Source: Tuwongella immobilis
GTDB taxonomy: Bacteria > Planctomycetota > Planctomycetia > Gemmatales > Gemmataceae
Assembly (NCBI RefSeq): GCF_901538355.1
Contig: NZ_LR593887.1
Coordinates: 4,936,920-5,000,919, forward strand
Direction: 5' to 3'
DNA length: 64,000 bases
Position 1 is the stretch's first letter, and every line of letters starts with the position of its first letter. Made by a program: the position numbers and the translations under genes. Under the pieces are notes generated by a model. The model searched no databases. It was not told the origin of the DNA and saw nothing but the letters and a program-made list of their open reading frames with translations. Below are positions 50,996-59,443 of this stretch, one piece after another.

Positions 50996-52021
50996 TCATG
51001 CCGCTCGGTTTGCTTCCCGCATCCGAGCGGCATCGATCGTTTTCCGTAGCCCTTCGACCAACGCTTCCACCGCTGCCAATCGCACCGTCGCCACGCGGGC
51101 CGTTTCCACCGCTTCCTCTCGTTCCAGCAGGATCGACTGAACTTCCTGTTGAGCCAATTCCAATTGTTGTCGCAGGGTGCCGATTTCCTGCAACTGCGGT
51201 TCCAGCCTGGCGATATGCGCACGCTGCAAATTCAACAATTCTTCCTGACGTTGGGAAAACTGTGCGATTTCGGCTCGTTCGGACGATAGTCGACGATTCT
51301 CATTCAGCAGAAGTGTCACCAACTCTTGTGCAGGCACCGAGATCGAGTGAAAAGCGATTGCACCGTCAAACACATTGACTGGCGTCTTGAGCTTTTCGCA
51401 CAACTCGGCATCTTCCGAACGAATATAATAGCGATTTAACCCATCAAAGGTCGCCAGTTGGTAGTTTGCCTTGATGAGAATCGGTTCCCAGAGATGATGC
51501 GTGGGAACGGTCGAGCAGGGTCGGGTTGACTCCACAACGACACAAACGGGGCGATACTTTGCCCAATCGGCCCCCGACAACACCTCGGCCTCGTGCCCTT
51601 CCACGTCGATGGACAGAAAATCAATTCGTTCGGGGGCGAATTCTTCGCAAATCGAAGCAAGCGTCCGAACGGGCACCATCCGCTCGACAAAGGTGAATCC
51701 CCGTCGGCGATGTTCCTCGGCTTCCTCGCGGGAGAGGGTCGAAAGCCCGTGCGCTGCGGGGAATTCGAAAAATGTCATCTCCCGAGATTGGGAAGAAACC
51801 GCGCAACGTAAGTTGATGTCCCGTGTGCGGTTGGAGTTCAGACGATCGAAAATCGCCCCAGGCTCGACATTGATGCCACGCCAGCCCGCATCGGAAAAGA
51901 CCTTCGTGACCGACCAATGCACGGGATCATTCGCGCCGACATCGATATAAAAACCGTTCGCGTGCGGGAAGATTCGTTGCAGCAGAATATCTTCAAATTG
52001 TTGCGAGTACGACAGTCGCAT
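50996..52021 (-). CDS. FkbM-family SAM-dependent methyltransferase with coiled-coil tail
   Basis: A 341-residue protein. The methyltransferase domain covers about 1-225: SAM-binding IDVGAND (26-32), and FLSIDVEGHE near 134-143, both typical of FkbM enzymes that O-methylate sugars or natural products. The last 115 residues are a long charged coiled coil (repeated 'RRQLELAQQEVQ'-like heptads), which is unusual for this family and suggests oligomerisation or docking. GAGGA lies about 8 nt before ATG 52021. It is the third gene in a probable operon after the glycosyltransferase and the small coiled-coil protein, so the substrate is likely a surface glycan. Confidence 0.9.
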   Translation of the reverse strand: MRLSYSQQFEDILLQRIFPHANGFYIDVGANDPVHWSVTKVFSDAGWRGINVEPGAIFDRLNSNRTRDINLRCAVSSQSREMTFFEFPAAHGLSTLSREEAEEHRRRGFTFVERMVPVRTLASICEEFAPERIDFLSIDVEGHEAEVLSGADWAKYRPVCVVVESTRPCSTVPTHHLWEPILIKANYQLATFDGLNRYYIRSEDAELCEKLKTPVNVFDGAIAFHSISVPAQELVTLLLNENRRLSSERAEIAQFSQRQEELLNLQRAHIARLEPQLQEIGTLRQQLELAQQEVQSILLEREEAVETARVATVRLAAVEALVEGLRKTIDAARMREANRAA

Positions 52022-52098
52022 GGGCTAATCCTCATGACCGGCACGCGTCCGAAACGCATTCCTCGATACGGGTTGCGATGAATCGCAATCAACAATTC

Positions 52099-52124
52099 GG
52101 GAATTGGCAAGGGGGCCAATTCCC
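52099..52124 (-). terminator. hairpin between the coiled-coil and FkbM genes
   Basis: A perfect 9-bp stem, GGGAATTGG/CCAATTCCC, with an 8-nt loop, starting 8 nt after the coiled-coil gene stop. The minus-strand flank GAATTGTTGATTG is moderately T-rich. Since the downstream FkbM gene has no clear promoter of its own, this may be a partial terminator or attenuator. Confidence 0.45.
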
Positions 52125-52132
52125 CGATCTGG

Positions 52133-52507
52133 TCAGGCCACGCGCCGCAGCGTGGGCGATGCATCGGATTCGGGAGTTGCCCGCGCTTCCATCTCCGCGA
52201 TTCGATCGCCCAGCGATTCGAGCTGATATTGCAGCCGCACCACTTCACGCACCAAGCTATCCAGATTCAATTCCATCGTGGAGAGCGAGCGTTCCAGCGT
52301 CGCGTGCATGGCATGTTGGACGGCTTGCACGGTGGCGGCGACTTCGGTCAGATGCTGCCGTTGATTCTGCATCTCGGTCAGCACGGGGCTCACGGAAAGT
52401 TGGGTGCTGCGGACAATCACCCCTTCCATTTTTCGACCAATGGGCCGCCGAACCACGCCCATTTTGTGCCACATTTTGCGAGCCAATCGCTTGATGGTCG
52501 CTTTCAT
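52133..52507 (-). CDS. small coiled-coil protein
   Basis: A 124-residue protein from ATG 52507 with an ideal AAGGAG ribosome site. The N-terminal 35 residues are strongly basic (KATIKRLARKMWHKMG ... RRPIGRKME), and most of the rest is a heptad coiled coil (about 38-112) followed by a short polar tail. No known family is recognised. It sits 39 nt after the glycosyltransferase and 111 nt before the FkbM gene. A scaffold linking these two glycan enzymes to the membrane is a reasonable guess because the FkbM protein has its own coiled-coil tail. Confidence 0.8.
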   Translation of the reverse strand: MKATIKRLARKMWHKMGVVRRPIGRKMEGVIVRSTQLSVSPVLTEMQNQRQHLTEVAATVQAVQHAMHATLERSLSTMELNLDSLVREVVRLQYQLESLGDRIAEMEARATPESDASPTLRRVA

Positions 52508-52546
52508 GATCTCATCTCCTTTTGAAATTAAACCGTTACTCGACCA

Positions 52547-55021
52547 TCACACCGAGGAATGAATTTTCATCGCGGTCATCCACGCCGGCAACTGCTGAGC
52601 ATCCGCGCGATGGACATGCACCCAACTCTTCGAGCGGGCGGTTTGATCCAGGAAGGCCGCGTACTGTTCGGCGACCACGTCCCAATCGTACTGCTGATCG
52701 ACCAACGCCTGCGCGGTCTGACCAATCTGGTGTCGGCGAACATCGTCAAAGGCCAATTCAAACAATGTGCGGGTGAGCAGGTGCTGGAAGTTGCCATCGA
52801 ACGGCAACCGAACCACCGCATTGGCCGGGACTTCCGTGAATGTCCCGACATCCGAGACAATCGTGGGCACCCCATGGGCCAGCAGTCGGAACAGCGAGCC
52901 CGACGATTCGCCGTTGGTGGGCGGCCGCCGCAGATTCACGGCCAAGTCGGTGACGGCAATCAGGTCTTGGAAATCGGCTTCCGAGCAATTTTCGAACATG
53001 CGGATGCGATCTTGCAGCCCACGTTCCTGAATCGCTTCTTTGAATTTCGGATGATCGTATCGCCCCACGAAAATCAGCTGCACATCGTCGCGCACTCGGG
53101 CCAGCGGCTCGAAGGCGTGCAGCGTTTCCAAGTTCATCTTGGTGGGGTGGATCATTCCGAATGCGCCGATAATCAGCGTATCGGGCGAGAGTCGGAATCG
53201 CTCGCGGAATTCGCGCTTGGTCTGTGCATCCAATCGGCGAACGCGTGCCCCGTGCGGAATCAATGCCGTGCGTTCTTGCAGGCTGGGCAGCAGCCCCATG
53301 ACGCGGTCGAACGTCCAGCGGCTATGCACCACCAACCCGGTCAGCCGTTGCAGCACCTCCAGGTTGTAGGTCAGCCCATTCTCAACGCCCCAATCGCGCA
53401 GTTGATAGACGGCCATATTCTCGGGAATGGCATCGTCGCGCTTGCGGAAGGCGAGTTCGGCTTCCATCACGCGGCGCATCTCCCGCACGCCATATTCCCC
53501 CTTGGGGGCCAATCGCATGAAATGCTCGCCGCCCAGGTAGTAATCGTGGAGAGTGACCACGCCCGGCAACTGCTTCAGCAAATCCTGCATGTAGCCGTGA
53601 TAATGCGAATTTCCGAATTGGTATAAAATATTGTGATACTTGATCGCCCGATCCCGCGCTGCCAGCAGCCGATAATCGAAGCACGCGGTCGTGTTCAACC
53701 CAAATTGAACGTGCGGGCGATAATCGGAATCGTGGTAGAAATCGATGCGATAGTATTTTTCCAGCGATGCCGCCAGCGAGACGATGTAATCCGCGATCCC
53801 CGACGGCTTGGGCGGCACCGGCGAGACAATCGCCAGCGAGGGCCGCTTGCTGTAGGTCTTCTTGCGGTGCATTTCCGCATATGCCGATTCGACCGCATCC
53901 AACGTCCGCTCGGCGGTGAAGCTCCAGCGATAATCTTTCGCATGTTCCAGCGACCGCTGCCGCATCTTCTTCAGTTCATGCGGACGAGACAGGGTTTGCA
54001 GCAACTTTTCCGACAAATCCCCGTCGTCGCTGGCATTGACCAGCACGCCAACATCTTTGACCAATTCGATTTGCGACGAATTATTTCCGCCCATCACCGG
54101 TGCGCCGCACGACATTGCTTCGAGAATCGGCAGGCCGAATCCTTCGTATGTCGATGGGAATAGAAACAATTCGCAGCCGCGGTAGAGATCGCGGAGTTCC
54201 CGATCGGTGACGAAATTCGTCAGAATCACCCGGTCTTTCACGCCGTGTTTCTCGGCATGGGCCATCACGAAATTCTCTTCATGCGGCGTCATCTTGCAGG
54301 TCAGCACCAATTGATACTTCTCCCGCATCGCTCGCGGAAGGGTGCCAAACGCGGTAATCACGCCGAGATAATTCTTGCGGCTATCCATCCCCGTCACGGA
54401 GAGCAGATACGGGCCGACAATCCCAAGTCGTTCAAACACATACGGATGCGCTTCGCCGGGCACAAAGAATTGATGGTCAATCGCAGTGCTGACGTTGACC
54501 GCTCGCGAGGCGGGGAATTGGAAGTAATCCAACACGTCTTTGCGCGTCGCTTCGGAAATGCACAGCAGGCGATCATACGTCATCAGCGATTGCAAACATT
54601 TGTAGAAGCGTGCCGTGCCTTGTGGCTCGTACAGGTAGCGTTCTTGGAAGATCACCGGAATCAGGTCGTAACAGACCCCGGCCATGACCATGCCACGAAT
54701 CGGCTTCGCGGGTGCTCGAAAGCCATGCCAGGCTTCCATCGGGCTGGTCAGCACATAGGCATCCAAGCGGATCGGATTATCCCGCACATAGGCTTCCATC
54801 TTCGCATCGAACGATTGGCTCGGATCTTCGGGGATGATCGTCTGATTCACTCCCGAGACCGGCAGTGGATCGATCGGCATGCCCTCATGGTAAATCAACG
54901 TAATTTGATGATTCCGGGCATTCTCGACAATCGATTGTGCAAACGAGCCGCTGTAGCGCCCGATCCCGCGATTGCGGCTACCCGGCGTTTGGGTACCAAT
55001 CATGTCGATACCGATATGCAT
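52547..55021 (-). CDS. two-domain GT4-type glycosyltransferase
   Basis: An 824-residue protein made of two complete GT-B/GT4 glycosyltransferases. ATG 55021 is chosen because it begins MHIGIDMIGTQTPGSRNRGIGRY, the normal first Rossmann strand, with GGGAG about 8 nt upstream. The N-terminal unit (about 1-390) has EGFGLPILEAMSCGAPV near 291-307. The C-terminal unit starts near 398 with 'AIVSPVPPKPSGIADY' and has 'SGSLFRLLAHGVPTIVSD' near 703-720. Both EX7E-type acceptor/donor regions look intact, so it may add two sugars in sequence, as in O-antigen mannosyltransferases of WbdB type. It is the first gene of the glycan operon. Confidence 0.9.
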   Translation of the reverse strand: MHIGIDMIGTQTPGSRNRGIGRYSGSFAQSIVENARNHQITLIYHEGMPIDPLPVSGVNQTIIPEDPSQSFDAKMEAYVRDNPIRLDAYVLTSPMEAWHGFRAPAKPIRGMVMAGVCYDLIPVIFQERYLYEPQGTARFYKCLQSLMTYDRLLCISEATRKDVLDYFQFPASRAVNVSTAIDHQFFVPGEAHPYVFERLGIVGPYLLSVTGMDSRKNYLGVITAFGTLPRAMREKYQLVLTCKMTPHEENFVMAHAEKHGVKDRVILTNFVTDRELRDLYRGCELFLFPSTYEGFGLPILEAMSCGAPVMGGNNSSQIELVKDVGVLVNASDDGDLSEKLLQTLSRPHELKKMRQRSLEHAKDYRWSFTAERTLDAVESAYAEMHRKKTYSKRPSLAIVSPVPPKPSGIADYIVSLAASLEKYYRIDFYHDSDYRPHVQFGLNTTACFDYRLLAARDRAIKYHNILYQFGNSHYHGYMQDLLKQLPGVVTLHDYYLGGEHFMRLAPKGEYGVREMRRVMEAELAFRKRDDAIPENMAVYQLRDWGVENGLTYNLEVLQRLTGLVVHSRWTFDRVMGLLPSLQERTALIPHGARVRRLDAQTKREFRERFRLSPDTLIIGAFGMIHPTKMNLETLHAFEPLARVRDDVQLIFVGRYDHPKFKEAIQERGLQDRIRMFENCSEADFQDLIAVTDLAVNLRRPPTNGESSGSLFRLLAHGVPTIVSDVGTFTEVPANAVVRLPFDGNFQHLLTRTLFELAFDDVRRHQIGQTAQALVDQQYDWDVVAEQYAAFLDQTARSKSWVHVHRADAQQLPAWMTAMKIHSSV

Positions 55022-55095
55022 GGCCACTCTCCCGCGAGATTCGGGGAAGCTCACTCGGAACTCTCCCGCCCGACAAATCTTCCCATCGATCGCGG

Positions 55096-55124
55096 GGAAT
55101 ATCGCAGTCCCAATCGACTGTCAA
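55096..55124 (-). promoter_or_regulatory. promoter of the glycosyltransferase operon
   Basis: On the minus strand, a perfect TTGACA (55124-55119), 17 bp, TATTCC (55101-55096). Predicted start near 55089, giving a leader of about 68 nt to ATG 55021. Confidence 0.6.
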
Positions 55125-55241
55125 TGCCGACATTCTTGGCCACCCAAACGCCGCACGCCATGCCCCGAATCGTGTCGAGTCATGGCTTGCGAATGATGCC
55201 CAATCGGTCACAAATGATTGTGAAAATTGAGGTTACACGAA

Positions 55242-58200
55242 TTATTTCCCGGCTGGTTTCTCCGCCGGTTTCGGAGTCGCGGGCAGACTGCGAATCCATT
55301 CCCGCAGCAATGCGTTCGCCTTGGCATCCACCACCGATGTAGACAGCGGCGGCATATGCCCGGATTGACGATGGCTGATGCGATGCAGCAGGACCGACCG
55401 CTCCGGGGCACCCGGCGCAATCAGGCGAGCATCCGGGAGATCGAAGGTCGCATGCCGTGGTTTCTCATCCACAATCCGCATCTTCTCCAACGCGGTGGTG
55501 AACTCCAGCTCCATTGCCGCATTGCCGCCCCCCGCCTCGACATGGCAGGAAGCACAATTCGCGTGCAAATACGATTTCGCTCGCAGCGTCAATGGCTGCT
55601 GATCGTCGAACGGATTCACCAACTTGCGATATTCCGTCAGCGGTAACGGCAACAGCGAAGACGTGGCCGCCATCGTGCGTTGATCGCGCGACGCGAACTC
55701 CGCTTCCATTGCCTTGCGGGCATCCGCCTCGGTCGCACCTTTGGCTTGCGCTTGTTCGACCAGCCAATCCCGCAAATCTTGCTGCGATTTGACCGTGAAC
55801 AGATCGAGATGTTCCAACGTCCGCAATTGCGAATCAACCACGCCGTTGTAATCATTCGTGCAATTCATCTGCACTTCGCACAGCCCCAGCACAAACCCCG
55901 CCGCCCGCGAATGACACACCATGCACTCGGCCCGACTCGGGTAGTGCCACTTCTGCTCGCGCATGCCATCCCCCGCGCGAATGGCGAACGATGCATCCTG
56001 CCCAGCAGATGCCACCAGTTCCGCATCGGTCTGCGCATCATTCCAGCGATAACTGTAGCCAAACCATTCGCCGTCTTGCTTGGTCATGAAGCGCGTTTCG
56101 ATCCACTTGCGGCTATTGGGATCGCCCTCGACCATCTCCAACGCGAATGATTTCACAATCACCGTATCGTTGGGGAACCCCCAGGCGCGCTTGCGGTTGT
56201 ATTCGATTTTCCCGCCCGGTGGCAGGGCAAACGCCCGGACTTTGTATGCGCCATCGGACCAGAATGGGGCGTTGACGGTGTACGGAATCACGCCCGGCTT
56301 GAGCTTGTGGCCGGCGACGGAATCGAACAGGCCGCTTTCGCTCAATTTCTTCGGAAATGTCGATGCCGGCAGATCTTTCGGCGTCGGCACCAGGGTGTAA
56401 AATCCGCCCTGCCCACCACCACGGTGATCGTTGATGAGCAACTCACCGCGAGCATCCAGCGAAAATCCCGTGATTTGCAGCGTCGAATCGAACAGCTCCC
56501 GATGCCAAATCACCTGCGTGCCGTCGTGTTTCATCCCCCAGATTTTCCCAGTGGAATAGTCGCCATAAATGTAGGCTCCCACCAGATCCGGGTATTTGCT
56601 GCCGCGATAGACCACCCCGCCGGTCAGCGATCGGAAATCACTGTGATGATGCTCAATCGTCGGCTTGAGAATCGGCGTCGGGCCAGCCTTCCGCTCGGGA
56701 TAGAACGGGTGCCCCCCTTCCGTGACGCTCCAGCCGTAGTTGGCCCCCTTCGTGACCAGGTACGCTTGTTCCCACATATCCTGACCGTTTTGGCCAACCC
56801 ATAATTGATTGCTGATTCGATCAAACGTCATCCGCCAGGGATTCCGCATGCCATAGGCCCAGGTTTCGGGGCGAAATTCCGGCCGATTGACATACGGATT
56901 ATCCTTGGGCACCGCGTATTGCTTCCCCGGTTCGGGATGATCGACATCAATCCGCAGCACTTTGGCCAGCAGCGTGCCCGGCACTTGGCCCACCAAGTTG
57001 GTATCCGAATCCGAAGTGCCATCGCCAGAAGTCACAAACAGCGTGCCATCATTCCCGAAGGCAATCGCCGCGCCATTGTGGCCATCGGAATCCCACGCGA
57101 TGATTTCCGTCGCACTCTTGGGATCAACCCGATACGGTTCCTGCCGCTCCATGGTGTAGCGTGTCACCCGCGTCTGCTTGGGCGCACTCCCCTTGGAGCC
57201 GTTGGAGCCGACATAGAAATAGCCATTTTCTGCGAATTTCGGATGGAATACGAGGTCATACGCCGTATCCGTCAGTTCCAACAGCGGCTCGAGTTCCTTC
57301 ACCGCCGGATTGTCTCGGAATCGGCTGATGGTGGTGGTGCCGTAGGGTTTCGGCTGGTGGATCACCAGCATGCGATCGCTACCCGGCTGATGCACCAGAT
57401 GAATCGGAAAGTCCATCGGCAATTGCGGATACACGCGCTGCGTGCGATACGGCGACGGCGGTTCCGGCGAGCCTTTCACGGTACTGGTGGTAACCGGTTG
57501 ATAGCTGGCGATGCCGTAGGGTTTGCTTTGGCTGCCGGTCTTCGTTGGGCCGGTGAAGGTCAGCGTCGCATAATCTTCGTAGGCGTGGAAATCCGGCACC
57601 GATTTCGACTGGAGCGGGGCGCAGGTCGAGAGTTCCGGCCCTTCAAAATCAACGGAGTAATCGTACCGACACAGGGCAAATTGCCACGATTCCCCCGGTT
57701 CGGGTCGGCCGCCAGTGCGCAGAAAATCTCGCCAGGGAATCCGCCCCTCCACGGTCCAGCTTTTGTCGCGGTCGTTCCAGCGGTTCAGCGTTCCATCGAG
57801 CGATACTTTGGCGTCGATGTGGAATTGGCCATCGCTTTTGAATCGGGTAAAGCCCCCCGAGTTGCGACGCGGCAGGAAGAGATCCATCACCGTGCCCAAC
57901 GGATTCACTTGGAATTCGTAGTAGCCCGGTTTGTCTTTCGCGGGTTTGAAGAAGAGTTCAAAGACATCATTATCCCAGGTGATGCCGTCGTGCTCCTTGA
58001 CATCCGCATACAGATCCGAATCTTGCATTTCCGCAAGGAAATAGAGATATTCGCGATCCCAGAGCAGTTTCGCGTTCGTGGTTGTGCGAGCGGGTCGCGC
58101 CTTGTCTTTGAGCCACGGCAGGTAGAACGTGTCGATGCGCTGGGCATCCTTCCAGACCGCATCGGTCGCTTTGCCATCGACTTGCGGCGGCGGATCACAC

Positions 58201-58367
58201 CAGCGACATTCAAACGCACTCGGCGGCGTGGTGGTAAGCGGGGCCGGCAGCGGCGCATCGGCGGCCAGGCTGGTGGTTGCCCCACGGCCCAAGCCCAGAA
58301 GCATCACCGCGAGCATGCCAAGGCCAGAAAGTGCGAGCGCAAGCCCGCGAAGCGAAAGTCGGTTCAT
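55242..58367 (-). CDS. CBM9-like / PQQ-type sugar dehydrogenase / cytochrome fusion protein
   Basis: A 1041-residue exported protein. ATG 58367 is preferred to ATG 58376 because AGGG lies 9 nt upstream; both precede the same signal or anchor segment (LALALSGLGMLAVMLLGLG). Residues about 50-260 form a family-9-like carbohydrate-binding module ('PPQVDGKATDAVWKDAQ'). About 300-660 form a soluble glucose/sorbosone-dehydrogenase beta-propeller ('VTSGDGTSDSDTNL', 'ETWAYGMRNPWRMTFD', 'GANYGWSVTEGG'). The C-terminal 350 residues carry two CxxCH haem motifs, CMVCH near 814 and CASCH near 937. It probably oxidises a bound sugar or polysaccharide end and passes electrons internally to haem. Sugar and acceptor are unknown. 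Confidence 0.9.
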   Translation of the reverse strand: MNRLSLRGLALALSGLGMLAVMLLGLGRGATTSLAADAPLPAPLTTTPPSAFECRWCDPPPQVDGKATDAVWKDAQRIDTFYLPWLKDKARPARTTTNAKLLWDREYLYFLAEMQDSDLYADVKEHDGITWDNDVFELFFKPAKDKPGYYEFQVNPLGTVMDLFLPRRNSGGFTRFKSDGQFHIDAKVSLDGTLNRWNDRDKSWTVEGRIPWRDFLRTGGRPEPGESWQFALCRYDYSVDFEGPELSTCAPLQSKSVPDFHAYEDYATLTFTGPTKTGSQSKPYGIASYQPVTTSTVKGSPEPPSPYRTQRVYPQLPMDFPIHLVHQPGSDRMLVIHQPKPYGTTTISRFRDNPAVKELEPLLELTDTAYDLVFHPKFAENGYFYVGSNGSKGSAPKQTRVTRYTMERQEPYRVDPKSATEIIAWDSDGHNGAAIAFGNDGTLFVTSGDGTSDSDTNLVGQVPGTLLAKVLRIDVDHPEPGKQYAVPKDNPYVNRPEFRPETWAYGMRNPWRMTFDRISNQLWVGQNGQDMWEQAYLVTKGANYGWSVTEGGHPFYPERKAGPTPILKPTIEHHHSDFRSLTGGVVYRGSKYPDLVGAYIYGDYSTGKIWGMKHDGTQVIWHRELFDSTLQITGFSLDARGELLINDHRGGGQGGFYTLVPTPKDLPASTFPKKLSESGLFDSVAGHKLKPGVIPYTVNAPFWSDGAYKVRAFALPPGGKIEYNRKRAWGFPNDTVIVKSFALEMVEGDPNSRKWIETRFMTKQDGEWFGYSYRWNDAQTDAELVASAGQDASFAIRAGDGMREQKWHYPSRAECMVCHSRAAGFVLGLCEVQMNCTNDYNGVVDSQLRTLEHLDLFTVKSQQDLRDWLVEQAQAKGATEADARKAMEAEFASRDQRTMAATSSLLPLPLTEYRKLVNPFDDQQPLTLRAKSYLHANCASCHVEAGGGNAAMELEFTTALEKMRIVDEKPRHATFDLPDARLIAPGAPERSVLLHRISHRQSGHMPPLSTSVVDAKANALLREWIRSLPATPKPAEKPAGK

Positions 58368-58520
58368 CGGGATCATCCCTACCGAGAGGAATCGAAGAGG
58401 CTCTCCGAGTCTACCCGGTGTGGGACGTAATGGCTAGCGTTTCTTGATGGATTGTGGACAATCGCAGGCATTCGAGGCGCGAGTCGAATCTTCCCGAATC
58501 GGGGATTGTCCGCAGTCGCA

Positions 58521-59228
58521 TCATCCCAACGGCGGATATTTCTTCAGCACCGATTGAATCAAGCGATCGAATCCACTCGGATGATCCGCCCACCGATGGG
58601 CCAATTCCCGAAGGACAGGCAGCGCCTTGCGGCCTGCCTCGCCGGTTTCGCCCAGCAGCATCACCGCTTCCCAGCGACGATAGAAAATCGTCTCATGTTG
58701 CATCAGTTCCACCAGATGCGGCACATAGCCGGGCATTCGCTCCGGAGCGATGGCGAGAATCGCCCGCAACGCATCGCGGCGGACGACATATTTCGGGTCG
58801 GCCAGCAGGATTTCCAGATCGTCGATGGCGTCCTTGGCAATGGGGCCGATTTTCCCCAGCGATCGGGCCGCCCCCATTCGGATATCGTAATCGGAGGAGT
58901 ACAACGTCTGCCGCAGCGTATCCACGGCCTGTTCGCCTTGGGCCGCAATGGCCAGCACGGCATCATCTCGAAGTTCGGTCACCCGAAACGAGCGAATCAA
59001 CACGGGCAAGACTTCCGCGGCGGCAATACCTTGATTGCGAATGCGGAGCATCGCTTCTTGCCGAATCGACGACTCTTGAAGTGGATCTTCCACGATCGCA
59101 CTCCAATGCTGAATCAGTTGCGAGCGGGAAGGTTCCGACCCGTTGGCACGGGTAAGACGATCCATCATCACCCCAGCGGCTGCCAACAATGCTGCGCTTG
59201 CGAGGAGCGCAATTCCGATTCGGATCAT
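58521..59228 (-). CDS. exported HEAT-repeat protein
   Basis: A 235-residue protein from ATG 59228 (GGAG 7-8 nt upstream). An N-terminal signal or anchor (IGIALLASAALLAAAGVMM) is followed by helical repeats of the HEAT/PBS-lyase type: 'MGAARSLGKIG', 'VVRRDALRAILAIA', 'YRRWEAVMLLGETG'. Such repeats bind other proteins and have no catalytic site. It is a single gene between the sugar dehydrogenase and the M24 peptidase, on the same strand as both. The partner is unknown. Confidence 0.85.
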   Translation of the reverse strand: MIRIGIALLASAALLAAAGVMMDRLTRANGSEPSRSQLIQHWSAIVEDPLQESSIRQEAMLRIRNQGIAAAEVLPVLIRSFRVTELRDDAVLAIAAQGEQAVDTLRQTLYSSDYDIRMGAARSLGKIGPIAKDAIDDLEILLADPKYVVRRDALRAILAIAPERMPGYVPHLVELMQHETIFYRRWEAVMLLGETGEAGRKALPVLRELAHRWADHPSGFDRLIQSVLKKYPPLG

Positions 59229-59315
59229 GCTCGATCTCCGATCTCGCATCAATCGAGAACGCCGGAGGCTCCAGACATACGGAGCAAAGAGGTGCGGCGA
59301 CGATCGATCAGTCGA

Positions 59316-59336
59316 GCATGCCAGACGTTGGCATGC
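59316..59336. repeat. 8-bp inverted repeat upstream of the HEAT-repeat gene
   Basis: GCATGCCA (59316-59323) and TGGCATGC (59329-59336), perfect, with a 5-nt spacer. It lies 88 bp upstream of the HEAT gene start and beyond the M24 terminator, so it may be an operator of the HEAT gene. Confidence 0.35.
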
Positions 59337-59384
59337 GAATCAAGTGGAAACGATGAAGAAAACTCAAAAATCGGCCAAAATAAA

Positions 59385-59416
59385 GCGACCTGCCCCCGAG
59401 AACGAAGGCAGGTCGC
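59385..59416 (-). terminator. intrinsic terminator of the scramblase-like/M24 operon
   Basis: A perfect 10-bp GC-rich stem, GCGACCTGCC/GGCAGGTCGC, 27 nt after the M24 stop, followed on the minus strand by TTTATTTTGG and then TTTTTGAG. This is the clearest rho-independent terminator in the window. Confidence 0.85.
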
Positions 59417-59443
59417 GGCAGTTTCGATTCTCGACTATCGGAA

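Noticed and set aside
55208-55223. TCACAAATGATTGTGA palindrome after the sugar dehydrogenase, as a terminator or CRP-like site.
   Set aside because: The stem is only 6 bp without a T-run, and the half-sites are in the wrong orientation for a CRP box.
58450-58463. GATTGTGGACAATC as a hairpin after the HEAT-repeat gene.
   Set aside because: A 2-nt loop cannot form a stable hairpin and the stem is short.
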